Counted from the stretch's first letter, positions 48,749 to 58,528 are shown. The stretch is DNA of 64,000 nucleotides from Paenibacillus sp. (GCF_031177825.1 NZ_JAPSKE010000008.1:124001-188000), one strand, 5' to 3'. Numbers and translations are program-made. The notes: generated from the sequence alone by a model not told the origin.

Positions 48749-49708
48749 TCAGACGCCCGAACCCGCATTTAGGCCCTTCACATACTGCTTCGGCGTACAG
48801 CCGTTGAACCGCTTGAACAGCTCGTAGAAATGCGCCATGTTGCCGATTCCGACCTCGCTCGCCACCTCCGCGATGCTCCGCCCGCTCGTCACGAGCAGCC
48901 GCTCCGCCTTCGCGATCCGCTTGCGGTTGACATAGTCCGTGAACGAAGCGCCCATCGCCCGCTTGAAATATTTCGAGAAATAAAAATAACTCATGCCGGC
49001 GCGCCGCGCGACCTGTTCCATGTCGATTTTCTCGGCGAGATGCCGGTCCACGTATTCGACGATCGGCTTCAACGCGGAAGCGTCCACATGCTCGTGCGCT
49101 TGGAGCAGCCCCCTGGTATCTCCCCGCAGCAGCGTCAGCAGCAGATGTTTGATATGCATGCTGGCCGCGATTTCGTAGCCTTTGGACTCCCCGAGGATCT
49201 CCTTATGGATGCTCTCGATGATTCGCGCGACCTCGGCGCGTACGGCGGCATTTTCTTCGAACATATAATTCAATTCCTCGAGCGGATGCAGCACTTCGGA
49301 GAAGCGGCGGTAATACATCATCATCGCCGGATCGAAATACGGCTCCAGGTCGACGTGAAACACGATATACACGAGCGTATCCGGTCCGACGACGCGCCCG
49401 CGGTGCAGCTGGGACGAGCCGATGACCATGACGTCTCCGGCTTTCAGCGTATACGTTCGATTCGGCGTCGAAATCTCGTGAACGCCTTCCTGCACGTACA
49501 GGAATTCGACTTCCTTGTGATAATGCCAGCGGATGTCCTGCATCGAAGGGGACGGCTTCTTCGGACGGCTCGTAAATTGCCATACTTTCAGGCATAAGGC
49601 CGGATTTTGATATAGGATCGGTTCCTGAAAAAACTCCAAGGGAGTCGCCCCCTTCTCGTCGTCGAAGACAAAATTGGATAATAAACGGACAAATCGTTGC
49701 ATATGCAC
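48749..49708 (-). CDS. AraC-family regulator with cupin sensor
   Basis: A 319-aa regulator. Residues ~50-130 form an AraC-type cupin (RWHYHKEVEFLYVQEGVHEI, TLKAGDVMVIGSSQLHRG). The C-terminal ~100 residues contain two helix-turn-helix motifs (MEQVARRAGMSYFYFSKYFKRAMG, SIAEVASEVGIGNMAHFYELFKRFNG). It is divergent from the two sugar dehydrogenase genes at 49774, only 65 nt away, so it most likely controls them in response to a sugar. Confidence 0.9.
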   Translation of the reverse strand: MHMQRFVRLLSNFVFDDEKGATPLEFFQEPILYQNPALCLKVWQFTSRPKKPSPSMQDIRWHYHKEVEFLYVQEGVHEISTPNRTYTLKAGDVMVIGSSQLHRGRVVGPDTLVYIVFHVDLEPYFDPAMMMYYRRFSEVLHPLEELNYMFEENAAVRAEVARIIESIHKEILGESKGYEIAASMHIKHLLLTLLRGDTRGLLQAHEHVDASALKPIVEYVDRHLAEKIDMEQVARRAGMSYFYFSKYFKRAMGASFTDYVNRKRIAKAERLLVTSGRSIAEVASEVGIGNMAHFYELFKRFNGCTPKQYVKGLNAGSGV

Positions 49709-49773
49709 GAACGCGGAAAGACGATATGGTGGTGTCAGGAACGATTATACAACGAAACGAGGATGAGGGACTT

Positions 49774-50778
49774 ATGAAAGTTGCGATCGTCGGCTGCGGC
49801 GGCATGGGAACGATCCATGCGTCCTGCTATCAGAGCATTCCGGACGTCACCGTCGTCGGAGTGCACGATATCGATCCGGACGCCATGCGCGCGCTGTCGG
49901 ATCGGACGGGGGCGACGCCTTACGCGTCGTTCGCCGAGATGCTGGAGCGGTCGGGCTGCGAAGCGGTCAGCATCGCGACGCCGAGCCATCTGCATAAGGC
50001 GTTCGCGGTGGAGACGGCGGCGGCCGGGAAGCATGTCATCAGCGAAAAGCCGATCGCCCTCACGCTCGAGGACGCAGAGGAAGTCATTCGGACGTGCGAG
50101 CGGTACGGCGTTCGCCTGTTCGTCGGACATGTGGTCCGGTATTTTCCGGAATACGCTCAGATGAAGGCGAAGGTCGAGGAAGGGGAGCTCGGCCGGATCG
50201 GCGTCGTTCACGCGAAGCGCGCGGGCGCGCATCCGGGCGACCGGCGTCCATGGTTCAAGGATGCCGAACAAAGCGGAGGCGTCGCGCTCGACCTGATGAT
50301 CCACGATTTGGACTTCCTTCGGTGGACGCTCGGCGAGGTGCGCTCCGTCTACGGACTGCATCGCGCGGAGGATACGGTGGAATACGCTTCGGCGACGCTC
50401 GTATTCGAAAGCGGGGCGGTGGCGAACGCGGAAGCGTATTGGGGGTATCCGGGACCGTTCCATACGTCCGCCGAAATCGCCGGCAGCCGCGGGGTCGTTC
50501 GCAACCGCAGTCTCGAGTCCGCTTCGCTGCACGTTCGTCGAGCCGCCGGCGAGGCGAAGAACGGAACGTTCGTCGAGGTGCCGCAAAGCCCGGGGTACCA
50601 TTCGCCATACGAGCTGGAGCTGCGCGACTTCATCGATTGCATTCGCAGCGGGCGCGAGTCCGAGGTGACGGGACGGGACGCCTATAAGGCGCTCGAGCTC
50701 GCGCTGGCGGTCATGGAATCGGCCAAGACCGGCAAGGCGGTCGTTTTCGATCGAAACTTGGGGGAGGGGTCCATATGA
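49774..50778 (+). CDS. Gfo/Idh/MocA-family oxidoreductase (1)
   Basis: A 334-aa NAD(P)-dependent dehydrogenase of the Gfo/Idh/MocA family, which act on sugars and inositols. The Rossmann motif is AIVGCGGMGTIHASCY, the conserved EKP triad is in HVISEKPIALT, and the substrate-domain His is in DLMIHDLDFLRW. ATG 49774 follows GGATGAGGGA; upstream in-frame codons lack a ribosome binding site. It overlaps the next dehydrogenase by 4 nt, implying a two-step sugar conversion. Confidence 0.9.
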   Translation: MKVAIVGCGGMGTIHASCYQSIPDVTVVGVHDIDPDAMRALSDRTGATPYASFAEMLERSGCEAVSIATPSHLHKAFAVETAAAGKHVISEKPIALTLEDAEEVIRTCERYGVRLFVGHVVRYFPEYAQMKAKVEEGELGRIGVVHAKRAGAHPGDRRPWFKDAEQSGGVALDLMIHDLDFLRWTLGEVRSVYGLHRAEDTVEYASATLVFESGAVANAEAYWGYPGPFHTSAEIAGSRGVVRNRSLESASLHVRRAAGEAKNGTFVEVPQSPGYHSPYELELRDFIDCIRSGRESEVTGRDAYKALELALAVMESAKTGKAVVFDRNLGEGSI

Positions 50779-51764
50779 ATAAGTTGAAGGTAGGCATGAT
50801 CAGCTTCGCGCACGGTCACGCCTTCTCCTATCTGGACGCGCTGCTTCGTCTGCCGGACGTCGAGGTCGTCGGGATCGCCGACGAATCGGCTTCCCGGGTC
50901 GAGAAGGTCGTGCGCGAACGGGGGCTAACCTATTATGAGGATTACCGCGAGCTGCTTGCGAACGATGCGGTGGACGCGGTCGTCATCTGCTCGGAGAACG
51001 TCCATCACGCGCGGCTGACGATCGACGCGGCGCATGCGGGGAAGCACGTCGTCTGCGAGAAGCCGCTCGGCATCTCCGTCGAGGAGATGGAGCGCATGGT
51101 CGCCGCTTGCCGGGACAACGGCGTGCAGCTGATGACCGCTTTCCCTTGCCGGTACTTGGCCGCCGTCGTTCGCGCGAAGGAAGCGGTGGACCGCGGCGAG
51201 ATCGGCGACATCGTCGCGATCAAGGGCACGAACCGCGGCTCCATGCCGGGCGGCTGGTTCGTCGATCCGGCGTTGTCGGGCGGCGGCGCGCTGCTGGACC
51301 ACACGGTTCACGTAATGGATCTTATGAACTGGTTTACCGGGTCCCGGGTGAAAGAAGTGTACGCTTACGCCGCCGCCTTGTTCCATGAAGAGCTGCAGGT
51401 GGACGACGCCGGCATGATTCACGTGAAATTCGAGAACGGCGTCTTCGGCGTGCTCGACACGAGCTGGTCGCGGCCGAAGTCGTTCCCGACCTGGGGCGAC
51501 GTAACGATGGAAATCGTCGGCACGAAGGGGAGCATCGCCGTGGACGCCTTGGCGCAAAAGAACGAACTGTTCAGCGAGGCGACGGGCAAGGGCCACCATC
51601 TGTTCTGGGGCGACAACATGGATTATTACATGATGAAGTCGTTTACGGATGCGCTGCTTCGCGGCGAGCCGGCGCCGATCTCCGGCGAAGACGGGCTTCG
51701 CTCGGCCGAGGTGGCGCTCGCCGGGTACGCGTCCGTGAGGTCGGGGCAGCCGGTGAAGCTGTAG
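50775..51764 (+). CDS. Gfo/Idh/MocA-family oxidoreductase (2)
   Basis: A 329-aa second member of the same family but clearly different. The N-terminus GMISFAHGHAFSYLDAL has lost the classical GxGxxG loop, as in some sugar dehydrogenases that use AHGH. EKPLGIS and the His pair in LLDHTVHVMDLMNWF are present. Paired, dissimilar Gfo/Idh enzymes often act on consecutive intermediates of one sugar. The substrate is unknown. A terminator follows. Confidence 0.88.
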   Translation: MNKLKVGMISFAHGHAFSYLDALLRLPDVEVVGIADESASRVEKVVRERGLTYYEDYRELLANDAVDAVVICSENVHHARLTIDAAHAGKHVVCEKPLGISVEEMERMVAACRDNGVQLMTAFPCRYLAAVVRAKEAVDRGEIGDIVAIKGTNRGSMPGGWFVDPALSGGGALLDHTVHVMDLMNWFTGSRVKEVYAYAAALFHEELQVDDAGMIHVKFENGVFGVLDTSWSRPKSFPTWGDVTMEIVGTKGSIAVDALAQKNELFSEATGKGHHLFWGDNMDYYMMKSFTDALLRGEPAPISGEDGLRSAEVALAGYASVRSGQPVKL

Positions 51765-51784
51765 CGTACTGTAATGAATAAGCA

Positions 51785-51820
51785 AACAACCGTCGGGTTC
51801 GTCTCCGACGGTTGTTTTTG
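51785..51820. terminator. bidirectional terminator
   Basis: AACAACCGTCGG pairs with CCGACGGTTGTT, followed by TTTTG on the right and preceded by A's on the left. It lies between convergent genes. Confidence 0.88.
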
Positions 51821-51834
51821 CGTCTTGCGGCGGT

Positions 51835-53238
51835 TTACTTCGCCGGCGCGTAATCGCCGATCGCGGACAACTGGGAGATCGTCGTTTCGATGCTCTGCAG
51901 GCCCATCCAGTACATGTTCATGGCGGCCAACAACCGTTCGCGATCGTCGGATCGGAGCTCAAGATCGTACAGCTGGGCATACGTGTGGCTGATGTCGCGA
52001 TACATCCCGAACCGAGGCGGCCGATAACGGGCTTCTTCGCCCTCCCACTCCGCCGCCTGCCGCAGGGCGGGAATGCTGTACGTATGCTTACGGATGTGAA
52101 GCTGCGATTCGGCGGACGTTACGAAGTCGATGAACGTCCGCCCCGCCTCCTTCTGCTTCGATCGCCGGTTGAGCGCCAGCCCGATCGTCAGCAGCAGCGT
52201 CTTGGGCGTATGAACGTACGGCAGCGGGGCGACGTCGAACGCTAGGTCCGCGTTCCGCATCCGATTCAAGTTGAAGTAAGACGTCATCATGACGGATACT
52301 TTCTGCTGCGCGAACAGCCGCTCGACGCCGAAGTCGTTCTCGGACAGCAGAATGGAGAACATCTTCTGCCTGTGAATCAGGTCATAGCACGTCTGAATGC
52401 TGTCGAGAATCGGAGAGCAGGACCAGTCGAGCTTGCCGGAACGCTGCGCCGCGAAGTCGACCCCGCTCTGCAGAATGAAGATCGGCCAACGGTTCGACGT
52501 GCTCGGGTAAAAGTAAAACGGAAGGATGACGTCTCCGTGTTCGCCCTTCAGCAGCTCCAGACATTCCATGAATTCCGACCATTTCCAATCCATCGGCGGC
52601 TCGGGGACGCCCCGTTCGGCGAAATGCCGCTTGTTATAACATAAGACGACAGGCGAGAAAATGACCGGCTTCACCAGCAGTCGGCCGTTCGCCCGGTACG
52701 GATCCGATAAATACGGATAGTGGCCGTCGTCTTCCTCGAGCGGTTCGAACCGGTCTTCGAGATCGCCGTCCGCTTCGAAAAATTGGCGGAAGTGAATCTG
52801 GTTGATCGCGATGACGTCCACGATTTCGTTCTTCAGGTAATAGTCCGCGACGTCGAAGTAATTGGACAGCTGCAGCGGCACGAGCTTCACGCGAATGTGC
52901 GGGTATCGCAGCTGAAAGCGCTCGGTCAAGCGGTTCAAGTCGATGTCGTCGACGAGCGTGGGATAATACCCGACCGAGATCGATACCGCCTTGTGTTCCC
53001 GCGTATCCGTCACGCGAATGCCGACGCGCGGGATGCGTTCGATCAGCGATTCGGCGACCAGCTCGTCTAACCCCTTCTGCACGGAGTTAATGCTAAGTCG
53101 GTATTGTTTGCTTAATTGATGTATGGAAGGGAGGAAGGTCCCGCTTTGAAGTTTCCCCGTCACGATATCGCTGCGCAAGGTGCGGATCATCTCGTCCATG
53201 CGTTCGCGAAACGTCGTGCGGCTCGGCTTATTCTCCAC
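51835..53238 (-). CDS. GntR helix-turn-helix fused to an extracellular-solute-binding-protein domain
   Basis: A 467-aa regulator. Residues ~12-80 are a GntR winged helix (MIRTLRSDIVTGKLQSGTFLPSIHQLSKQYRLSINSVQKGLDELVAESLIERIPRVG, in pieces). The remaining ~370 residues resemble an ABC sugar-binding protein (SBP_bac_1) with no signal peptide (LTERFQLRYPHIRVKLVPL, VSVMMTSYFNLNRM). The binding protein has thus become an intracellular ligand sensor. It is transcribed away from the secreted propeller gene at 53507 and could control it; the ligand is probably a sugar. Confidence 0.82.
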   Translation of the reverse strand: MENKPSRTTFRERMDEMIRTLRSDIVTGKLQSGTFLPSIHQLSKQYRLSINSVQKGLDELVAESLIERIPRVGIRVTDTREHKAVSISVGYYPTLVDDIDLNRLTERFQLRYPHIRVKLVPLQLSNYFDVADYYLKNEIVDVIAINQIHFRQFFEADGDLEDRFEPLEEDDGHYPYLSDPYRANGRLLVKPVIFSPVVLCYNKRHFAERGVPEPPMDWKWSEFMECLELLKGEHGDVILPFYFYPSTSNRWPIFILQSGVDFAAQRSGKLDWSCSPILDSIQTCYDLIHRQKMFSILLSENDFGVERLFAQQKVSVMMTSYFNLNRMRNADLAFDVAPLPYVHTPKTLLLTIGLALNRRSKQKEAGRTFIDFVTSAESQLHIRKHTYSIPALRQAAEWEGEEARYRPPRFGMYRDISHTYAQLYDLELRSDDRERLLAAMNMYWMGLQSIETTISQLSAIGDYAPAK

Positions 53239-53338
53239 CAGGCGATACTCCTCTCTCCCTTATTTTTCTATCTCTTGTTATTTTATCTCAGGGATAAAAA
53301 AAGACAACCGAAAACAGGCAACCGGTACGCCGATCATA

Positions 53339-53367
53339 TTGACAGGCAGATGGGTGGATAATACAAT
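53339..53367 (+). promoter_or_regulatory. sigma-A promoter of the secreted propeller gene
   Basis: TTGACA (53339-53344), 17 nt and TACAAT (53362-53367) form a near-consensus promoter. The ~130-nt untranslated leader is AT-rich, with GATGTGATATAGATATGATA near 53387. Confidence 0.8.
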
Positions 53368-53506
53368 ATCCCATAGATGTGATATAGATATGATACAGAA
53401 AATGGAGGTAGATGCCAAGCGGAATCGGTATGTCGCTGCTCTTTTTTACCATTTGATGTCAGAAAATTAATGCAATTCTTACAATGACGAACGGGGAGTG
53501 AAAAGA

Positions 53507-56500
53507 TTGAGGCGCAAAAGCATTCGTTTACTGGCCGTCTTCACGATTTGTTTTAGTCTTCTTGCGCAAGCGCTTCCGATGCAGCGGGTCGCCGAAGCCG
53601 CGGACATCTTGGGCGCGACGCTGACGAACCCGGGCTTCGAGCTGGAATCGGTCGAAGGAGCGGCTCCGGGCTGGGCCGTCGACCCGGCGACGGCCGCGTA
53701 CGGAACTACGGTCGTCAGCGACGTGTATGCAAGGACGGGGAGCCATAGCTTACTGTTTCACGATCGGACGGCCGGGGCTTCGCCTGCAGGCAGCTATCGT
53801 GTGTTGAGCGAGCCGCTTGCGGCTGGCGCGGAAGATACCGTTTCGTTCAGCATCTTTATTTACAAGGCAGCCGCCGCGGATCAATCGCACGGCGTGCAAC
53901 CGGTCATACACTTCTACAACGCGGCAGGCACGCAAATCGGCGTGAACGCCTTTACGAACTATGGGAAGGACGCCGTTCCCGTCGGTACGTGGTTCCGTGC
54001 GACGGTGTCGGCGAAGGCTCCGATCGGCACGGCTTCCTTCAAGGTGGGGCTGTATTCCGGCTTTCCGAGCTTGACGAAGGTATTCATCGACGATGCGAGC
54101 GTTACGGTCGTCCCGGCCGAGACGCCGCTGCCGACAAGCGTTCAGAACCCTAGCTTCGAAGCCGACTTGGTCGGCGGCGCGATTCCGGGTTGGAGCCTGG
54201 GAGAGCTGACGACGGGAACGCTCGAGCGCAGCGATACGGCGGCGCTCACGGGAACGTATAGCTTGTATTTCAAGGACTCGTCCACAACCGCTTGGACGCG
54301 GGCCATGAGCGACAAGGTGGCGGTCACGGCCGGAGAGACGATCGTCGTCTCGGCGAACGCATACGTGTTGTCGCAGACGCACAACATCGTCTTGCAGGTG
54401 TATTATTACGGCGCGAACAACGCGCAGGTCGGCGCGAACGAGACGTTGTTCTCCAGCAATTCGCTCGGTACGCGGAAGTGGTCCGCCATGAGGGTGCTGT
54501 CCAAGGTGCCGGCGGGCGCCGTGTCCGCGAGGGTAGGGCTCAGCTCCGGCGCGCCGAGCTTGACGGAAGCGTACTTCGACGACGTCGCGATTGAGGTCCA
54601 GCCTCCGGAGGTTCCGCTCGATCGGTCGTACCAAGCGCCGGTCTCCCTCGGGGACATGGTGAAGGTCAATCTGGGGCAGGCGGGCGCGATTCAGACGAAT
54701 GCGGCCGGGGAGAACGAAGCTTACTTCGTTACGAACGGAAGTCCCGGATCGTTCTTCGCCGTCGACGGCGAGACGGGCGAATTGAAATTCCAGGAAGTCA
54801 TCCCGGGCACGATCGCCACCTGGGCGATGACGATCGGTCCGGATAAGAACGTCTACTTCTCCGGCACGGAAACCGGCAACCTGTATCGTTATCTGCCTCT
54901 CGAGAAACGCGTGGAAAATCTCGGTTACAATCAAACGGACAACTGGGTTTGGGAGCTTACGACGATCGGCGACAAAATGTACGGCGGTACATTCAACACG
55001 ACGTCGTACGGTAAGGTGTTCGAATACGATCTGGCGACGGGCGAATTCCGCAACTACGGCGCGGTCGAAGCCGAACAGCAATACGTTCGCGGCATCGCGG
55101 TAGACGATCGGTATATTTACGCCGCGCTCGGCGCGACGATGCGGCTGTACAAGATCGACCGCGTCACCGGCGAGAAGACGGAAATTCACGTGCCGGGCTA
55201 TTCCGGCAAGGCCGGCATCCTAGCGGACGTGTTCGTCCTGAACGGCAAGCTGTTCGTATCGGTGAGCACGGTGAACATGGTCGTCATCGACATCGCGACC
55301 GGCGAGGTCGAGGGTACGTTCCAGCACAGCGCGATGATTTCCGAGCCGTCGCCGGATGATCCGAACCTTATTTATTACAAGTACTTAACTAAGTTCTACG
55401 AGTACGATATCGCCGCAAAGAAGCAGACGGAGATCGTATTGCCTTACGAGCTGCCGGATACGGCGCGCGTGAAGGATTACGCATGGATCGAGCTGCAAAG
55501 CGGGGAGAAAGCCGGTCAAACCGTGCTGGCCATGATCACCCAATACGGAGAGTATATTCTTATCGATCCGAAAGACAAATGGATGTCCTTCGTCGAGCTG
55601 GAGATCGGCGCGCAGCCGGTCGGCATCCAGTCGCTCAAGACCGGCTTCGACGGAAGAATCTACATGGGCGGTTATCAGCGCGGCATGAGCATCTATAACC
55701 CGTTCACGAACCGTATCGACGTAAACATCTCCTCCTTCGCGCAGCCGGAGGGCATCGGCTTCATGAACGGCAAAGTGTACTACGGCACTTACGTCGGGGC
55801 GATCATGTACGACTACGATCCGACGAAGGAAATCGTTCTGAATCAAAACCCAAGGCCGGTATTCGACATCGAGCACCAAGACCGCCCGTTCGTCATCACG
55901 TCGGGGGACGACAAGCTGTTCGTCGGCACGGTGCCGGATTACGGCTTCCTCGGCGGCGCGCTCGCCGTGTACGACGAGGCGACGAACGAATGGAAGCAGT
56001 TCGATCACGAGGAGTTGGTCGCGAATCAAAGCATCATCGGCCTCGCCTACAAGGACGGATTGTTATACGGCAGTACGACCGTGTGGGGCGGCCTCGGAAA
56101 GGATCCTTCCGAGACCGAAGCGAAAATATTCGTATGGGACGTCGAAAACGAACGGAAAATCGACGAGTTCACGCTCGACGATCTGGAGATCGACGAAGCG
56201 CCGCGCATGATCGGCTCGATCGCCTTCGGTCCGGACGGATTGTTATGGGGCGTCGTGGACGGAACCATCTTCGCAATGGACGCGGCTACGAAAGAAATCG
56301 TAAAAAGCAAACAGATCAGCCCGAGCTTGTATAACACTAGTAAGTGGCTGCCATACGAGCTCGAGTGGGGGCCCGACGGCATACTATACACGACCTTATC
56401 GAGGAAGTTGATCGCCATCGATCCCGAGACGCTTCGATACAAGGAAGTATACAGCGGCTTCGTCAACTTGATGACGCTCGGCGTCGACGGCAGCATCTAC

Positions 56501-56839
56501 TTTGCGCCGGAGGCCGGTTCGAAGCTGTCCCGCATCGCCGTGCCGGAGACGGACGCGACGCTCGCTTCGATCACGATCGGCGGTCAACCCCTTGCGGGCT
56601 TCTCGCCGGGGGTTCGGAGCTACAAGGCGTCGATGCCGCCGATGGCGAAGGTCGCCGCCGTTCCGACGCAGCCAGGCGCAACGGCGTTCGTGGAGGATTT
56701 GCGTCCGAAGGAATGGAAAGTGATCGTTCATGTGACGGGGACGGACGGCAAATCGAAGCAGACGTATACGATCGAAGTCGACAAACCTGGGAAAGACGAT
56801 CCAGGCAAACCCAATCAACCGGGAAATCCGAACCGGTAA
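53507..56839 (+). CDS. large secreted protein: two carbohydrate-binding-like modules, beta-propeller, cadherin-like domain
   Basis: A 1110-aa exported protein. A signal peptide (basic start, hydrophobic IRLLAVFTICFSLLAQALP, cleavage near AEAAD) is followed by two similar ~165-residue modules. They start TLTNPGFELESVEG and SVQNPSFEADLVGG and are CBM4/9-like. A ~600-residue PQQ/SMP-30-type propeller of repeated blades (VYFSGTETGNLYRYLP, MYGGTFNTTSYGKVFEYD, LYGSTTVWGG) comes next. The C-terminal beta-sandwich has YTIEVDKPGK. The Pro/Gly/Asn tail lacks SLH or LPXTG anchors. I choose TTG 53507 because GGGGAG is 8 nt upstream; GTG 53498 is too close to it. It probably binds or processes a polysaccharide. 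Confidence 0.75.
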   Translation: MRRKSIRLLAVFTICFSLLAQALPMQRVAEAADILGATLTNPGFELESVEGAAPGWAVDPATAAYGTTVVSDVYARTGSHSLLFHDRTAGASPAGSYRVLSEPLAAGAEDTVSFSIFIYKAAAADQSHGVQPVIHFYNAAGTQIGVNAFTNYGKDAVPVGTWFRATVSAKAPIGTASFKVGLYSGFPSLTKVFIDDASVTVVPAETPLPTSVQNPSFEADLVGGAIPGWSLGELTTGTLERSDTAALTGTYSLYFKDSSTTAWTRAMSDKVAVTAGETIVVSANAYVLSQTHNIVLQVYYYGANNAQVGANETLFSSNSLGTRKWSAMRVLSKVPAGAVSARVGLSSGAPSLTEAYFDDVAIEVQPPEVPLDRSYQAPVSLGDMVKVNLGQAGAIQTNAAGENEAYFVTNGSPGSFFAVDGETGELKFQEVIPGTIATWAMTIGPDKNVYFSGTETGNLYRYLPLEKRVENLGYNQTDNWVWELTTIGDKMYGGTFNTTSYGKVFEYDLATGEFRNYGAVEAEQQYVRGIAVDDRYIYAALGATMRLYKIDRVTGEKTEIHVPGYSGKAGILADVFVLNGKLFVSVSTVNMVVIDIATGEVEGTFQHSAMISEPSPDDPNLIYYKYLTKFYEYDIAAKKQTEIVLPYELPDTARVKDYAWIELQSGEKAGQTVLAMITQYGEYILIDPKDKWMSFVELEIGAQPVGIQSLKTGFDGRIYMGGYQRGMSIYNPFTNRIDVNISSFAQPEGIGFMNGKVYYGTYVGAIMYDYDPTKEIVLNQNPRPVFDIEHQDRPFVITSGDDKLFVGTVPDYGFLGGALAVYDEATNEWKQFDHEELVANQSIIGLAYKDGLLYGSTTVWGGLGKDPSETEAKIFVWDVENERKIDEFTLDDLEIDEAPRMIGSIAFGPDGLLWGVVDGTIFAMDAATKEIVKSKQISPSLYNTSKWLPYELEWGPDGILYTTLSRKLIAIDPETLRYKEVYSGFVNLMTLGVDGSIYFAPEAGSKLSRIAVPETDATLASITIGGQPLAGFSPGVRSYKASMPPMAKVAAVPTQPGATAFVEDLRPKEWKVIVHVTGTDGKSKQTYTIEVDKPGKDDPGKPNQPGNPNR

Positions 56840-56911
56840 CGGATAAGCGGCGCCGTCTCTACGGAGACAGCTGTGCAGTGAAATAAGAGCTCGACCGGCT
56901 TGAACAAACAA

Positions 56912-56958
56912 ACAGCGGTAGCCTTGGACTGAAAAATAAAGTCCTAGACTACCGCTGT
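56912..56958. terminator. long hairpin between convergent genes
   Basis: ACAGCGGTAG (56912-56921) pairs with CTACCGCTGT (56949-56958). Inside, AGGACT/AGTCCT-like segments pair too. GTTT follows on the right and AAACAAA precedes on the left. Confidence 0.65.
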
Positions 56959-57005
56959 GTTTACCTTTCCTTCGCTTCGACGGCCTCGATCTTCACGAGC
57001 AAAAC

Positions 57006-57767
57006 CTAAACTGCTTTCCGTTTGTACGCGCGCACCGCGAATACATATGCGACGATCAATATCCCTAAGCACCACGCAAGAGCGACCCAGATCTCATTGC
57101 CTACCGGTTCGCTTGACAATAGAGCGCGGATGGTTTCTACGATAGAGGTCACCGGCTGGTTTTCGGCAAAGGCGCGCACGACCGACGGCATCGTTTCGGT
57201 CGGAACAAAGGCCGAACTGATAAATGGAAGGAAGATAAGCGGATAGGAAAACGCGCTAGCCCCTTCCACCGATTTCGCGGACAGTCCGGCGATCGCCGCG
57301 ACCCAAGTCAAAGCCAGCGTAAACAGTACGAGTATACCGGCTACGGCAAGCCAAGGCAGTACCCCCGCCGACGAGCGAAAGCCCATAATGAGCGCTACGA
57401 GAATGATGACGACAACGGAAATGACGTTGGATACCACCGAGGTCAGCACGTGCCCCCACAGCAAGGAGGAACGCGCAATCGGCATGGAGTGGAACCGCTC
57501 GATGATGCCCCGTTGCTTATCCAGAAACAGGCGGTAAGCCGTATAGGATATGCCGCTTGCAATCGCAATCAACAGGATACCGGGCAACAGGTAGTTCACA
57601 TAGTTATCCATACCGCTTTGGATTGCGCCGCCAAACACATAGACGAACAGCAGCATCATGGCAATCGGAGTGATGCAAACCGTGAGGATGGTGTCCATGC
57701 TTCGAAAAGTATGGCGCATGGAACGTCCAAGCATCACGCTCGTGTCGCTGAAAAAATGCTCGTTCAT
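57006..57767 (-). CDS. ABC-2 type exporter permease (DrrB-like)
   Basis: A 253-aa ABC-2 permease with six helices (ILTVCITPIAMMLLFVYVFGG, YLLPGILLIAIASG, VVIILVALIMGF). The conserved LDKQRGIIERFHSMPIARSSLLWGHVL coupling segment follows the pattern of daunorubicin-type exporters. It works with the ATPase gene that overlaps its start by 4 nt. It belongs to the leftward PadR operon and probably exports a toxic hydrophobic compound. Confidence 0.9.
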   Translation of the reverse strand: MNEHFFSDTSVMLGRSMRHTFRSMDTILTVCITPIAMMLLFVYVFGGAIQSGMDNYVNYLLPGILLIAIASGISYTAYRLFLDKQRGIIERFHSMPIARSSLLWGHVLTSVVSNVISVVVIILVALIMGFRSSAGVLPWLAVAGILVLFTLALTWVAAIAGLSAKSVEGASAFSYPLIFLPFISSAFVPTETMPSVVRAFAENQPVTSIVETIRALLSSEPVGNEIWVALAWCLGILIVAYVFAVRAYKRKAV

Positions 57768-58528
57768 TGTTGCTTTCCCTCCTTTTTACCAATGATTGCG
57801 AGGAATATTTCCTCCAATGAAGGTTGTTTTTCCACGTACTCCGTCTTTGCGGGCGGGAACAGCTTTTTCAATTCTTCAAGCGTGCCTTGGGCAATAATCC
57901 TGCCCTTATGCAAAATGGCGATTCGATCGGCAAGTTGTTCGGCCTCATCCAAATACTGAGTCGTCAGGAAAACCGTTGTGCCGCCGTCGGCAAGCTCCTT
58001 GACAATTTTCCAAGCCTCGGTGCGCGCCTCGGGGTCAAGGCCTGTGGTCGGCTCGTCGAGGAAGATGAGCTGCGGTTTTCCGATCAGGCTCATGGCAATG
58101 TCGAGCCTCCGGCGCATACCGCCCGAATAGGCGGACACCTTGCGGTCGGCGGCATCGTTCAAGTCGAAGCGATTGAGTAAATCATCCGCGACTTGACGCG
58201 GATTTTTCTGGTGTCGCAGTTTAGCGATCATGATCAGATTTTCCCGCCCGGTCAATAATTCGTCCACGGCGGCGAATTGCCCGGTCAGACTGATCGCATG
58301 CCGCACTTGTTCGGGTTTCGACGCGACGTCGAAACCGTTTACGGTGGCGGTGCCTCCGTCCTGTTGGAGCAGCGTTGCGAGGATTCTGACAATCGTCGTC
58401 TTGCCCGCGCCGTTGGAGCCGAGCAGGGCGAAAATCTCGCCTCGCTTCACTTCAAAATCGACGCCCTTTAGAACTTCTGCGTCCTTGAAAGACTTTCGCA
58501 GACCTTTCACTTCAATGGCTGCTTCCAT
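57764..58528 (-). CDS. ABC exporter ATP-binding protein (DrrA-like)
   Basis: A 254-aa ATPase. Walker A LLGSNGAGKTT, Q-loop LTGQFAAVDELLTGRENL (the DrrA-type FAAVDELLTG motif), signature YSGGMRRRLDIA and Walker B LIFLDEPTTGLDP are all intact. The C-terminal tail LEEIFLAIIGKKEGK follows the DrrA family pattern. Its start overlaps the DUF1048 gene by 17 nt. Confidence 0.93.
   Translation of the reverse strand: MEAAIEVKGLRKSFKDAEVLKGVDFEVKRGEIFALLGSNGAGKTTIVRILATLLQQDGGTATVNGFDVASKPEQVRHAISLTGQFAAVDELLTGRENLIMIAKLRHQKNPRQVADDLLNRFDLNDAADRKVSAYSGGMRRRLDIAMSLIGKPQLIFLDEPTTGLDPEARTEAWKIVKELADGGTTVFLTTQYLDEAEQLADRIAILHKGRIIAQGTLEELKKLFPPAKTEYVEKQPSLEEIFLAIIGKKEGKQQ

Noticed and set aside
53750..55189. 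A 479-codon minus-strand frame through the secreted propeller gene
   Set aside because: Shadow of a protein with clear signal peptide and repeated modules; composition dominated by Arg.
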